Part shown: one piece after another, positions 25,675-34,228 of the stretch
How the letters are laid out: every line of letters begins with the position of its first letter
Numbering within the stretch: the stretch's first letter is position 1
NCBI GenBank assembly: GCA_017519885.1
Contig: JAFWRO010000012.1
Coordinates: 124,001 to 188,000 of the forward strand
Reading direction: 5' to 3'
Origin: Liminaster sp017519885
GTDB lineage: Bacteria; Bacteroidota; Bacteroidia; Bacteroidales; UBA3663
DNA: 64,000 bases
The notes under the pieces: generated by a model
What the model saw: the letters and a program-made list of their open reading frames with translations, nothing else
Databases searched by the model: none
Told to the model about the DNA's origin: nothing
Position numbers and translations under genes: made by a program

Positions 25675-26355
25675 TTATTTCCAGAAATGGAATCCTACGT
25701 TGAACATGAGTGCGCTGACTCTGGCCGTACTTCCGTCGATGACGTCATTCCATACACCTGGCATGTAATCGACGCCAAGAGAAACGTGTCGCCAATCGTA
25801 CCCTATCCCTACCATAGGGCCGAAGTCCCAATTCTCTGCATCGCTGTACGAACCGACGATGCGCGAAGCATAGATACCAGCGTCGAGCGAGAAACGGCTC
25901 TTGTAAGTCACGGGGATGAAATAACGATACTTGCCTTCGACCATCACTTCGTTGAGATGAATCACTTGCGTCAGGTCGTAACGCTGCTGACGGCCATAGC
26001 CAAGACCAAGATCATTGTAATAAATCTTCTCGCCTCCAAACTGAGCATATACGGCACTTACACGGAAACCGTGGTGCTTCTTCTTGTTATAGTCCCATGA
26101 GAAACTGAAAGCATACGAATCGCGGGTGTTCTGATAGGCTCCCGAGCGGCCAAATGTCGAATCGGTAAAACGGTCACGAGTCAACCAGCTGTGCACATAT
26201 CCAGCCGACACGGTGAAGGAGTTTCCATAAAAGTAGTTGATGGCACGTGCTTCACGCTTGGCCTGTTCCTTTTTTGTGAATCGTTGAGCGAAAGATGGCA
26301 TCGCAACAACCATCATAAAGATAATAAGTAGAACCGATCTCTTATTGATTTGCAT
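25675..26355 (-). CDS. Outer-membrane beta-barrel protein, unknown function
   Basis: This protein is 226 residues long. The start MQINKRSVLLIIFMMVVAMPSFA gives a clean signal peptide cleaved after SFA. A short basic stretch (RFTKKEQAKREARA) follows. The rest is a series of amphipathic strands such as FTVSAGYVHSWL, SYAFSFSWDYN and VSALMFNVGFHFWK, the last being a typical C-terminal aromatic barrel strand. The family resembles small porin-like or OmpW-sized barrels of Bacteroidetes. No enzyme motif is visible. A promoter match on the minus strand at 26422-26429 supports the chosen start. Confidence 0.75.
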   Translation of the reverse strand: MQINKRSVLLIIFMMVVAMPSFAQRFTKKEQAKREARAINYFYGNSFTVSAGYVHSWLTRDRFTDSTFGRSGAYQNTRDSYAFSFSWDYNKKKHHGFRVSAVYAQFGGEKIYYNDLGLGYGRQQRYDLTQVIHLNEVMVEGKYRYFIPVTYKSRFSLDAGIYASRIVGSYSDAENWDFGPMVGIGYDWRHVSLGVDYMPGVWNDVIDGSTARVSALMFNVGFHFWK

Positions 26356-26421
26356 AAAAATTTCTCTTCTAATGAAATACAACCTGCAGCTATTATAATA
26401 TATTAATATTAAATGTGTGCG

Positions 26422-26429
26422 CAAAGATA
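26422..26429 (-). promoter_or_regulatory. Minus-strand -7 box for the beta-barrel gene
   Basis: The minus strand reads TATCTTTG, about 67 bp before the start codon of the beta-barrel gene. Confidence 0.7.
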
Positions 26430-26514
26430 GTTAATTTTCAGGCAGGTTGCAAATCCAAGGGGGGCTTTTAACTTACTATAACCCGATAATAGGGACTAAT
26501 GGCATTTTGTGTTT

Positions 26515-26550
26515 ACAAAAACGCGCAAAGACTCACGCCTCTGCGCGTTC
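26515..26550 (-). terminator. Terminator of the small membrane protein gene
   Basis: AACGCGCA (26520-26527) pairs with TGCGCGTT (26542-26549). On the minus strand the helix is followed by TTTTTG, so it should end transcripts of the gene at 26594-26797. Confidence 0.7.
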
Positions 26551-26593
26551 TGTGTGATGTTCGTTGGAATAGATTGATGCAGTCTTGAACGGA

Positions 26594-26797
26594 TTACTTT
26601 CCGCCACCAATCTTGTCGGCTGACTTGCCACCGAAAATATTCAGAAGAACACCGGCAACAACGAGTACGAAGCAAACGGCAAGAATAACGGTATTAAGAC
26701 TAGCGTCCTGAAGTGCTTCAGTATAGAAACTGATTGCCAAAACTACGACAACGATAAGGATGAGGATCGAACCTCCATACTGTTTAAGAGCTCTCAT
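26594..26797 (-). CDS. Small two-helix membrane protein, unknown
   Basis: This 67-residue protein starts MRALKQYGGSILILIVVVVL. It contains two hydrophobic segments (about residues 9-24 and 38-57, TVILAVCFVLVVAGVLLNIF) joined by a short polar loop with EALQDAS, and a glycine/lysine-rich tail. I do not recognise a named family, though small proteins of this layout are common in Bacteroidales. The start is the ATG nearest the hydrophobic segment. Its own near-consensus promoter (26848-26855, minus) and terminator (26515-26550) make it a single-gene unit. Confidence 0.7.
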   Translation of the reverse strand: MRALKQYGGSILILIVVVVLAISFYTEALQDASLNTVILAVCFVLVVAGVLLNIFGGKSADKIGGGK

Positions 26798-26847
26798 AAT
26801 GTATTGTTTTGTGTTTTTAAAATGTATTTTCGACTTATATTTTGGGG

Positions 26848-26855
26848 CAAAGTAA
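26848..26855 (-). promoter_or_regulatory. Minus-strand near-consensus -7 box for the small membrane gene
   Basis: The minus strand reads TTACTTTG, one base off TAnnTTTG, about 50 bp before the start codon. Confidence 0.45.
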
Positions 26856-26919
26856 CAAAAAAAATCAATATGTTGGTCAAAAAAAACAAAAAAAATGCTT
26901 GAATTAACGAAAAAAAGCA

Positions 26920-26927
26920 TATCTTTG
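26920..26927 (+). promoter_or_regulatory. -7 box for the plsC operon
   Basis: TATCTTTG on the plus strand, 83 bp before the plsC start. It forms a divergent promoter pair with the small membrane protein gene. Confidence 0.75.
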
Positions 26928-27009
26928 CCCCGAAAATAGTAAAATAAGCGTTTTTTTCTGCAATTATTTGACAAAAAAATGACGATTCCTATATGGAATC
27001 AATGATTAT

Positions 27010-27750
27010 ATGAAAGTTCTGTATTTCGTGTATCAATGGCTCATCTTTGTGCCACTTCTCATCATCGTATCCATTTTTGCCTCTCTTGCAACTATCATCG
27101 GATGCTGGCTTGGCAACAAGAACTTCTGGGGGTATTGGCCTGGAGTCATCTGGGCTCGTTGCATCATACGTCTCTCCCTCTGTCCCGTGACTGTCAAAGG
27201 TCGCGAGAACATCAACAAGGAAACTGAATACGTCTTTGTTGCCAACCATCAGGGAGCATTCGACATCTTCCTCCTTTTCGGCTTCCTGAACCATGACTTC
27301 CGCTGGATGCTTCGCAAGGGTCTCCGAAAGATTGTCTTTGTAGGCGCAGCTTGCGAACGTGCTGGTCATATCTATGTGGATTCGCACGGCACCTCGGGTA
27401 TGATGCACACCATACGCCAGGCTTTGGCTACGCTCAAGGAAGGTCACTCGCTCATCATTTTCCCCGAAGGCACACGTTCGAATGACGGTCATCTCGGCAC
27501 CTTCAAGAAGGGCGCATTCACTTTGGCTGCCATGCTCAAGGTGCCTGTGGTGCCCATCACCATAGAAGGTCCCTACAAGGTGATGCAGAAAGGCTCCTGG
27601 CTTATCCATCCGCATCATCTGAAACTCACCATCCACCAGCCGCTTGAACCCGTATCACGCAAGGAAGGAACCGATGCCGGCGTGGATCGTCTGCTCCACG
27701 AGTCTCAGCGCGTCATCGCCGAGTCGCTGGGCGAGCCCTTGCAGAAATAG
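27010..27750 (+). CDS. plsC: 1-acyl-sn-glycerol-3-phosphate acyltransferase
   Basis: This 246-residue membrane-bound enzyme makes phosphatidic acid from lysophosphatidic acid. The HX4D catalytic motif is H80-QGAF-D85 (VANHQGAFD), and the glycerol-phosphate binding motif is FPEGTRS. A later VPVVPITIEGPY matches block IV of the family. An N-terminal hydrophobic segment (residues 1-35) anchors it. The length is usual. The stop TAG at 27748-27750 is one base before the next ATG, so it is coupled to the PP2C-like gene. Confidence 0.93.
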   Translation: MKVLYFVYQWLIFVPLLIIVSIFASLATIIGCWLGNKNFWGYWPGVIWARCIIRLSLCPVTVKGRENINKETEYVFVANHQGAFDIFLLFGFLNHDFRWMLRKGLRKIVFVGAACERAGHIYVDSHGTSGMMHTIRQALATLKEGHSLIIFPEGTRSNDGHLGTFKKGAFTLAAMLKVPVVPITIEGPYKVMQKGSWLIHPHHLKLTIHQPLEPVSRKEGTDAGVDRLLHESQRVIAESLGEPLQK

Positions 27751-27751
27751 C

Positions 27752-28567
27752 ATGAAAGTCATCGAGCAATATACCGAAGGCAAATCCACCACTGTTCCAT
27801 CTGAGGATGCTGCAGTGGTGACTGCGTTTTATGCGGCTGTCATCGACGGTGCGACACCCAAAACCGACTTCCGCTATCCAGGTGGAGAGACACCGGGACA
27901 CCTCGCTGCTCGTCTTCTGAGCGAAGCTATGCGTACCATGCCAGCCGACCTTGATGCAGAAGACTGTGTCTCAAGATTGACCAAGGTTCTGCACCAAGAC
28001 AACATTACACCTTCCAACCGTCCCATCGCTTCGCTGGTCGTCTATTCCGAACCACGACGCGAAATATGGATGATCGGAGATTGCCAATTCGGCTACATCG
28101 ACCGGGAGAATATCTTCCGCACAGTGACGAATACCAAGCTTATCGACAAGTGCCTTTCGGAATGGAGGCGTGACATCATCCTCAGCTATCTGAGCAGAGG
28201 TCGAATGACAACAGAAGAAATTGCAGCCAACGACCCTGGACGGCGCATCATCCAACCGTTCATCACCCACCAGGTACGCTATCAGAACGCCAAAACGCAG
28301 AATCCCTTCAACTACACCATGCTCGATGGGGAACCTGTTCCAAAGCATTACATCAAAGTGTACCGACTTCCTGCCGATGTGCATCAGCTTGTACTCGCCA
28401 CCGATGGTTATCCAGTACTGATGCAGAACCTTGACGAATCTGAGAAGCGACTGCACCATCTGTTGCAGGAAGACCCGCTTTGTATCGGCCCACTGCTCGG
28501 CACTAAGGGCGTGCAACCTGGGAACAAAAGCAACGATGACCGCACATATCTGAGACTGGAAATATGA
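27752..28567 (+). CDS. PP2C-like phosphatase-family protein
   Basis: The protein is 271 residues from ATG 27752. I infer a PPM/PP2C-like fold from four spaced acidic motifs: IDGATPKTD (D32-G33) near the front, MIGDCQFGYI (G109-D110), LATDGYP (D218-G219) and DDRT (D262-D263) at the end. These follow the PP2C order in which aspartates bind two metal ions. The intervening helices would match the PP2C sandwich. It is not a canonical PP2C sequence, so activity is uncertain. It starts one base after plsC, and its end overlaps the next gene by four bases (ATGA), so all three are co-translated. Longer in-frame starts inside plsC are unlikely. Confidence 0.6.
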   Translation: MKVIEQYTEGKSTTVPSEDAAVVTAFYAAVIDGATPKTDFRYPGGETPGHLAARLLSEAMRTMPADLDAEDCVSRLTKVLHQDNITPSNRPIASLVVYSEPRREIWMIGDCQFGYIDRENIFRTVTNTKLIDKCLSEWRRDIILSYLSRGRMTTEEIAANDPGRRIIQPFITHQVRYQNAKTQNPFNYTMLDGEPVPKHYIKVYRLPADVHQLVLATDGYPVLMQNLDESEKRLHHLLQEDPLCIGPLLGTKGVQPGNKSNDDRTYLRLEI

Positions 28568-28974
28568 AAACAAAAAAAGAACCGACCGGGATGCCTCCCA
28601 TCCTTGCCCGACTGCAGCAATTCATGGAGCACGAGAATCTCACTGCCTACCAGGTCAACAAGGACTCGGGGCTGTGCAAAGGTCTCCTCATCAATGCCTT
28701 CACCAACCAGCGGGGACTCACGACATCGACACTCGAAGCCATCCTCAACACTTATCCCCAGCTCAATGCCAACTGGCTCATCGTGGGACGAGGCGAAATG
28801 CTCAATCCCGAACCTGATGCGGCAGTTCCCTTGTCAGCTACCGAACAACACATTCGTCATCTGGAAGAACTGAAGAAACAATGCCTCGAAATGATCAAGT
28901 CGATACAGCAGATGAAGATAGAAGAACAGAAGTCGGCCGATGACAGACTTATCGGCAGTCTGCTCAAGGATTGA
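28564..28974 (+). CDS. HTH (XRE/phage repressor-like) protein
   Basis: This 136-residue protein has an N-terminal helix-turn-helix (about residues 8-75) of the type common in Bacteroidetes: LQQFMEHENLTAYQVNKDSG, then LLINAFTNQRGLTTSTLEAI and NANWLIVGRGEML. The C-terminal part (about 90-136) is a charged helix, TEQHIRHLEELKKQCLEMIK, probably for dimerisation. It likely binds DNA; the target is unknown and may be this operon. Its ATG overlaps the stop of the PP2C-like gene. A strong stem-loop follows it at 28998-29035. Confidence 0.8.
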   Translation: MKTKKEPTGMPPILARLQQFMEHENLTAYQVNKDSGLCKGLLINAFTNQRGLTTSTLEAILNTYPQLNANWLIVGRGEMLNPEPDAAVPLSATEQHIRHLEELKKQCLEMIKSIQQMKIEEQKSADDRLIGSLLKD

Positions 28975-28997
28975 GATACATAAGGGCCGAGACACAA

Positions 28998-29035
28998 TTC
29001 GGGGGCTTCCCACACGCGAAGTGAGAAGCCCCCGA
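28998..29035. terminator. Bidirectional terminator after the HTH gene
   Basis: TTCGGGGGCTTC (28998-29009) and GAAGCCCCCGAA (29024-29035) form 12 perfect pairs. It serves the convergent HTH (+) and fucO-like (-) genes. Confidence 0.8.
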
Positions 29036-29051
29036 ACTATATTTGTGACTA

Positions 29052-30206
29052 TTACAGGATCTTCTTGTAGAGGGCAACGATGTCGTCGCGGGTCACCTTG
29101 CGTGGATTGCCTGGAGTGCAAACGTCAGCGATGGCCTGATCAGCCAGTGCGTCGATATCCTTCTCGTAGATACCAATCTCGCTGAGATGCTGTGGAATAC
29201 CCACTTCGATAGCCAATGCACGAACAGCATCGCATGCCGCCTGTGCAGCCTCGATCTGGGTCATACCCTTCTTGTAAGCGCCCATAGCCTTGGCGATCTC
29301 AACATACTTCTCGCGGCAAACAGGAGCATTGAACTCCATGACCGTAGGCAGAAGGATAGCGTTGGCTACGCCGTGAGGAATGTTGTGGAGCGAACCCATT
29401 GGGTGAGCCATACCGTGAACAACACCGAGACCTACGTTCGAGAATGCCATACCGGCAACGTACTGTGCGAGTGCCATGCCTTCGCGACCCTTAGGATTCT
29501 GTGGATCGAATACGGCGAGACGCAGGTACTTGTTGATGAGACGAATGGCCTCAATTTCGAACATATCGCTGAGTTCCCAGGCAGCCTTGGTGATATAGCC
29601 TTCGATAGCGTGTGTCAATGCATCGAGACCCGTAGCAGCGGTAGTAGCCTTGGGGAGAGAATACATCAGCTCGGCATCGACAATCGAGCAGCAGGGGATG
29701 TCATTAGGATCCACACAAACCATCTTCTTGTGATTCTCCTCGTCGATGATGACATAGTTGATGGTAGTCTCGGCAGCAGTACCTGCAGTCGTTGGGAAGC
29801 AGATTACGGGCACGCTCTTATGCTTGGTAGGAGCTACACCTTCGAGGCTGACAACGTCGCTGAACTCAGGATTGTTGGTAACAATACCAATTCCCTTGGC
29901 AGTATCCATCGAGGAGCCGCCACCGATGGCAACCATGAAGTCGGCCTTGGCGTCAGCAAATGCCTTCACGCCATTCTTGACGTTGGTAACAGTTGGATTG
30001 GGCACTACATCCGAGTAGATCTCGTAGGGGATGCCAGCTTCGTCCATGACGTCAGTTACCATCTTGCATACGCCAAATTTTACCAAACCTTTGTCGGTTA
30101 CGACAAGGGCTTTCTTGAAACCAAGACGTGCAACCACTGCGGGCAATTCCTTGCGAGCACCAGCTCCGAAGTAGCTAAGTTCATTAAGAATAAAACGGTT
30201 TACCAT
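29052..30206 (-). CDS. fucO: Iron-containing alcohol dehydrogenase, lactaldehyde reductase-like
   Basis: This 384-residue group III alcohol dehydrogenase is closest in appearance to FucO, which reduces L-lactaldehyde (from fucose or rhamnose breakdown) to propanediol with NADH. The NAD-binding site is GGGSSMDTAKGIG. Metal ligands D195 and H199 are in TGLDALTHAIEG, and two further histidines are in VVHGMAHPMGSLHNIPHG. The length fits FucO (about 382). Substrate assignment in this superfamily from sequence alone is weak; other short-chain alcohols or aldehydes are possible. It lies 61 bp downstream of ligA on the same strand. Confidence 0.75.
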   Translation of the reverse strand: MVNRFILNELSYFGAGARKELPAVVARLGFKKALVVTDKGLVKFGVCKMVTDVMDEAGIPYEIYSDVVPNPTVTNVKNGVKAFADAKADFMVAIGGGSSMDTAKGIGIVTNNPEFSDVVSLEGVAPTKHKSVPVICFPTTAGTAAETTINYVIIDEENHKKMVCVDPNDIPCCSIVDAELMYSLPKATTAATGLDALTHAIEGYITKAAWELSDMFEIEAIRLINKYLRLAVFDPQNPKGREGMALAQYVAGMAFSNVGLGVVHGMAHPMGSLHNIPHGVANAILLPTVMEFNAPVCREKYVEIAKAMGAYKKGMTQIEAAQAACDAVRALAIEVGIPQHLSEIGIYEKDIDALADQAIADVCTPGNPRKVTRDDIVALYKKIL

Positions 30207-30267
30207 AATAGTTTGTTTTAAGATAGAAGGTTGAAAATAGGGGTTAGAACTCTAATTGATTATCTCG

Positions 30268-32466
30268 TTATAAGTTGTATTTCTCATAAAAGTCACGCTC
30301 GGAGATGATTTCGACACCTAGTTGACGCGCCTTGTCAAGCTTGTTCTGCCCTGGAGCATCGCCCGTCACCACATAGTTGACCTTGCCGCTCACCGATCCC
30401 ACATATTTGGCTCCGTGTCCGGTGAAGAATGCCTTGATCTCGTCGCGTTTGAAGCGATAACTGGTACCTGTGAAAATCACCGTCATGCCTTCAAGTGCAT
30501 TGCCAAGTTTCTCTGCACTCTGATAGTCCTGCTGGAACTGATAATCGGGCGAACCGATGCAAGTATAGTCACTCAGATCGGCATCAAGGATGTTCCTGGC
30601 CATGATTTCGCCAATGCCATCGATAAGCAGCAATTCTTCGAACGTCGCAGCGCGGAACTTCGACCAGGAGCCGAAATGTTCGGCAAGGAGCTTGCCTGTG
30701 ATCTTACCCACGCCATCGATGCCAAGACCTCCGATGATGCGGTCGAGGGTCAGTGTACTGATGCTTTGCGCAATGCCATCGAACATCAGCGACACCGACT
30801 TCTCGGCATACCCCTCTCCCAACTGCTGCTGAATGTAGGTGCGGTAATTGGGACAGAAGACATCGGGTTCCCACGTGCTCTCGTCCTTGACAAAGACACG
30901 ATAAAGGTCATCGACCGAAGCGATGTCCAGTTTGTCATAGAGGTCAGCAAGGACGTTTGGTCCCAGGCCCTTGATATTCGCGCAATCCTTGCCGCACCAA
31001 TACTCCAGACGCTGGATGGCCTGTTCACGGCAATGATGATTCGGACAGATCCAATATTCGCCTTTCTTCACCAGCGCAGTCGCGCAACAGGGACACGTCT
31101 CGGGGAACTTGATGGCCTTGAGTTGTACCTCCTCGGCAGCATTGCGCAGGGCATCGATGCCGGTCACCTGCGGAATCACCTCGCCCGCCTTTTGCACAAA
31201 TACATACGAACCGATAGCCAGACGGAGGCTGCGGATATATGACTCGTTATTCAACGTGGCTCGTGCCACCACCGATCCGGAAATGGTCGTTGGTTCAAGT
31301 TCGGCAACGGGTGTGATATGACCTGTCATGCCCACCTGGAAGGTCACGTCGCGTATTACCGTAGACTGTGCCTCCTGCGGGAACTTGCGCGCCTTGCACC
31401 AGTTGGGGAACGTCGTGTTCAGTCCCAGAAATTCCTGGTGCCGACGTTCGTTCACCTTGACAACGACGCCATCGCAATCGTAGGGCAACTTACGGCCGAT
31501 ACGTACCTTGTTGAAGGCATTGATGGCATCGGTAAGTTGCTTGAGGTCGCTGAAAGCCTGACGTCCAGGGGTCTTGTAATAGTCAAAGCCCAGCTTACCA
31601 AGCAGTTCGAGCGTTTTCTCCTGGCTGCTTAGCACATCGCGCTGGAAGGCCTCATCGGTCGAATAGGCTGCGTAGGCATTCACCACAAGTCCACGTTTGG
31701 CAGTAACCTTCGGGTCGAGTTGCTTCAGGGAGCCACTCGCAGCATTACGCTTATTGGCAAATGGACGTTCTCCGTTCTTCTCCTTCTCAGCATTGAGTCG
31801 ATCGAAAGCACCTTGAGGCATCAGCACTTCGCCTCTCACCTCGAAGTAGGATGGCAATTGGAGTTGATCTGCTGTTTCGGAACTTTCTTTGGCAAACAGG
31901 TCGTCGAACAACGAGGGTTCCTTCGAAACAGCCTTCAATGCTGTCTTCGTGCCACCTTCGACCATCAGTTTCAAAGGCACGTTTCGAATGGTGCGCACGT
32001 TGGCGATCACCGATTCGCCCTCGATCTGATTGCCGCGCGTCACAGCATCGACGAGTTCGCCTTCGCGATAGACGAGCGAGATGGATAGGCCGTCATACTT
32101 CGGCTCATAAGTGAACGAAATTTCGTCATTAGGAAAGGCTGCCTTCAACTTCTGGCTGGTCGAAAGTAACCATTCCTGCAGTTCCTCGTCACTATACACA
32201 TTCTCGATGCTCTGCATAGGGATGACGTGACGATGCTTCTCGAAGGCGCCTTGAATGTCAGAGCCGACACGTTGCGTCGGACTGTCGGGCAAGACTATGC
32301 CCGAAGCCGCCTCCAAAGCCTGCAACTGCTTGAATTCCATGTCGAACTCAAAGTCTGTCATCGGTGGGTCATTCTCTATATAATATTTATAGGAAGCCCA
32401 CGCCAATGCTGCGGTCAAGCTGGCTTGATCGTTGATGTCGCGCTTGTTGAATTCCTCAAGTGTCAT
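30268..32466 (-). CDS. ligA: NAD-dependent DNA ligase
   Basis: This 732-residue enzyme seals Okazaki fragments and repair nicks using NAD. Domain Ia and the adenylation domain contain the nucleophile K123 in YEPKYDGLSIS. An OB-fold follows (VGMTGHITPVAELEP). The four-cysteine zinc site is CPCC...CPNHHC, HhH motifs are in GLGIDGVGKITGKLL and LLIDGIGEIMARNI, and the C-terminal BRCT is in VIFTGTSYRFKRDEIKAFF. The length is somewhat above the usual 670 because of extra loops in the adenylation domain (for example around AVSKEPSLFDDLFAKESS). It starts 12 bp after the YhcH-family gene. Confidence 0.96.
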   Translation of the reverse strand: MTLEEFNKRDINDQASLTAALAWASYKYYIENDPPMTDFEFDMEFKQLQALEAASGIVLPDSPTQRVGSDIQGAFEKHRHVIPMQSIENVYSDEELQEWLLSTSQKLKAAFPNDEISFTYEPKYDGLSISLVYREGELVDAVTRGNQIEGESVIANVRTIRNVPLKLMVEGGTKTALKAVSKEPSLFDDLFAKESSETADQLQLPSYFEVRGEVLMPQGAFDRLNAEKEKNGERPFANKRNAASGSLKQLDPKVTAKRGLVVNAYAAYSTDEAFQRDVLSSQEKTLELLGKLGFDYYKTPGRQAFSDLKQLTDAINAFNKVRIGRKLPYDCDGVVVKVNERRHQEFLGLNTTFPNWCKARKFPQEAQSTVIRDVTFQVGMTGHITPVAELEPTTISGSVVARATLNNESYIRSLRLAIGSYVFVQKAGEVIPQVTGIDALRNAAEEVQLKAIKFPETCPCCATALVKKGEYWICPNHHCREQAIQRLEYWCGKDCANIKGLGPNVLADLYDKLDIASVDDLYRVFVKDESTWEPDVFCPNYRTYIQQQLGEGYAEKSVSLMFDGIAQSISTLTLDRIIGGLGIDGVGKITGKLLAEHFGSWSKFRAATFEELLLIDGIGEIMARNILDADLSDYTCIGSPDYQFQQDYQSAEKLGNALEGMTVIFTGTSYRFKRDEIKAFFTGHGAKYVGSVSGKVNYVVTGDAPGQNKLDKARQLGVEIISERDFYEKYNL

Positions 32467-32478
32467 CGGAGGGTAGTC

Positions 32479-33117
32479 TTATAGGTAGTCAATCTTGATG
32501 ACAATCTTACGCGGAGTGCAAGGCTGCTTGCCGATGCCTGTCGCCTGATGTATATCGTCGGGGAAGAACAGATAGAAATGCTTGGGGTCAGAGTCAATGA
32601 CAAGGCACTCGTTGGCTGCCGGTATCTTCTTTTTGTCCCAACCGAAGTTCTGCACATCCTTCTTCTCGTTGTATTCGTTGCGCGGAACGAGACATTCGGG
32701 CGAATGGGTCATATGGTAACGCTCTGAACCTGTCACATCCCATTGCAGGTCAATGGTACGACGATGCTGTTCCCACTGGCAATTCTCAGGAGTACGCAGT
32801 GCCTGATTGAGCACCTTCACGTAAGCGTGGCTCCATTGCATGGCATTATTGCTGGGTTCCATCTTCACAGGATCGACGCTGGCAAGCCATGCAAAAATCG
32901 AATCCCACATGGCGGGAGCCTTCTGATACTGCTCGTAGAACGTCTGCACATTGATGTGATCGTAGGGTTTCACCTTGAAACCATTCTTCCACTTGCCTTT
33001 TTTGAACCATGCCATGGCCTCGGCAGTTGCCGTAGGTTTAGCGAATGACGCCTCCTGTGCCATAGTTACACAAAGACAAGATAAGGAAAGAACCAGAATG
33101 AGGAAGATCTTTTTCAT
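32479..33117 (-). CDS. Exported YhcH/YjgK/YiaL-family protein
   Basis: This 212-residue protein has a signal peptide MKKIFLILVLSLSCLCVTMA. The C-terminal two-thirds matches the YhcH/YjgK/YiaL (DUF386) beta-barrel: the EXHRRXIDLQWDVTGSERY stretch, the FYLFFPDDIHQATGIG loop and the final KIVIKIDYL strand. In this family a metal site formed by the E/H residues is thought to act on sugar acids or as an anomerase; the substrate here is unknown. Export to the periplasm differs from the cytoplasmic enterobacterial members. It has a promoter match at 33152-33159 (minus) and would head an operon with ligA. Confidence 0.8.
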   Translation of the reverse strand: MKKIFLILVLSLSCLCVTMAQEASFAKPTATAEAMAWFKKGKWKNGFKVKPYDHINVQTFYEQYQKAPAMWDSIFAWLASVDPVKMEPSNNAMQWSHAYVKVLNQALRTPENCQWEQHRRTIDLQWDVTGSERYHMTHSPECLVPRNEYNEKKDVQNFGWDKKKIPAANECLVIDSDPKHFYLFFPDDIHQATGIGKQPCTPRKIVIKIDYL

Positions 33118-33151
33118 CGTACAAAATTGGGTTATAGATAATTTTTCGGAG

Positions 33152-33159
33152 CAAAGATA
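33152..33159 (-). promoter_or_regulatory. Minus-strand -7 box for the YhcH-family/ligA operon
   Basis: The minus strand reads TATCTTTG 35 bp before the start codon. Confidence 0.75.
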
Positions 33160-33234
33160 AGGAATTTTATTTAAAGTTGTATCGGCAAACGTAAAAAAAA
33201 TGTTCGATTTTTTGTTTTGTTAGGAAAAACCTAT

Positions 33235-33242
33235 TATCTTTG
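33235..33242 (+). promoter_or_regulatory. -7 box for the ACT-domain gene
   Basis: TATCTTTG on the plus strand, 33 bp before the ACT gene start. It is divergent from the YhcH-family promoter. Confidence 0.75.
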
Positions 33243-33274
33243 CAGCGAAAAACCAACAAAAAACACTACACAGA

Positions 33275-33691
33275 ATGATCATCAAGCAAGTCAGCGTCAG
33301 CATCGAGGACCGTGTCGGTTCCAGCTGGCAGGTTTTCCAGTCTTTGGCCGACAACCGCATCAACATCCTTTCGTATAGCATCGAAGACACTCCGCCCCAA
33401 GGCACCCTGCGACTCATCGTCGACGATGCGACCAAGGCCGACGAGGTGCTGCGCAATGTCGGCTTCCGCACACAGCTTACCAACGTGTATTCGATGAATG
33501 TCCCCAACCACATCGGATCGATGAGTCGTGTGCTCAAATACCTGACCGAAAAAGAGGTCTCGATTGACTTCATGTATGTCTTCCAGTACATGGGAATTTC
33601 GCAGACTGTTCTGCATTCGCGCAATATGAAGCAGCTTGAGCAAGTGCTCACCAGATATGAACAAGAGCAGCTCAACTTGACATCCAAATAA
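33275..33691 (+). CDS. Stand-alone tandem ACT-domain protein
   Basis: This 138-residue protein is composed of two ACT domains (about residues 1-68 and 69-135). The first begins KQVSVSIEDRVGSSWQVFQSLADNRINI; the second contains VPNHIGSMSRVLKYLTEKEVSI. Stand-alone ACT pairs of this type bind amino acids and in Bacteroidetes often accompany phenylacetate-CoA ligase or indolepyruvate oxidoreductase genes. Those partners are not next to it here, so the ligand cannot be deduced. It has its own promoter and no obvious operon partner. Confidence 0.85.
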   Translation: MIIKQVSVSIEDRVGSSWQVFQSLADNRINILSYSIEDTPPQGTLRLIVDDATKADEVLRNVGFRTQLTNVYSMNVPNHIGSMSRVLKYLTEKEVSIDFMYVFQYMGISQTVLHSRNMKQLEQVLTRYEQEQLNLTSK

Positions 33692-33767
33692 ATCAACTGT
33701 ATGGGCTTCATAGGAGGATTTTAGGATTTTTTAATACGATATTTTTGCCTATTAGTCGAAAAATGAT

Positions 33768-33775
33768 TATATTTG
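33768..33775 (+). promoter_or_regulatory. -7 box for the 103-residue gene
   Basis: TATATTTG followed by GCGCCG, about 98 bp before the start codon of the small gene at 33873. Confidence 0.65.
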
Positions 33776-33872
33776 CGCCGACTAATTACACACATTCCCC
33801 TTTCTTTTGTTGGGGAAGTTGCTAAATTAAAATCATTTACTGTAAACCATATAAATAAAATTAATATCCGCT

Positions 33873-34184
33873 ATGAACAAAATTTACAGTGACCCTATCG
33901 AGAAGGCACAACTTCTCATCGAGGGACTTAAGAAAAATCGTTCCTATCTTGAAACCAAGGGCTACGACCTTTCTATCATCGAGCGTCTGGAAAAAGCCTG
34001 TGAGGAAATGACCCGCGAAGGAGAGGCAGTTGCCATCGAAGAGGAGGCTCTCTCGAAGCATCGCGTAAGATGCCACACCATCCTCAGTGGTCTGAAGCGT
34101 GATCTATACGCCGGCAAGAATGGCATCAAGACGATGTTCGACCAAGAGCAGTGGAATCAGTACGGCGTGCCCGACAAGCGCTGA
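33873..34184 (+). CDS. Small helical protein, unknown
   Basis: This 103-residue acidic-basic helical protein has no signal peptide or membrane segment. Residues 6-60 (KAQLLIEGLKKNRSYLETKG, then LEKACEEMTREGEAVAIEEE) look like a helical hairpin, and the tail ends in KTMFDQEQWNQYGVPDKR. I do not recognise the family. The residue composition and its own promoter at 33768-33775 support a real gene. The glycosidase gene begins 44 bp downstream and could be co-transcribed, but a functional link is not apparent. Confidence 0.65.
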   Translation: MNKIYSDPIEKAQLLIEGLKKNRSYLETKGYDLSIIERLEKACEEMTREGEAVAIEEEALSKHRVRCHTILSGLKRDLYAGKNGIKTMFDQEQWNQYGVPDKR

Positions 34185-34228
34185 TCTCGATTGGATTTTG
34201 GCAATAGATAGGACAAAACACCAGCACG

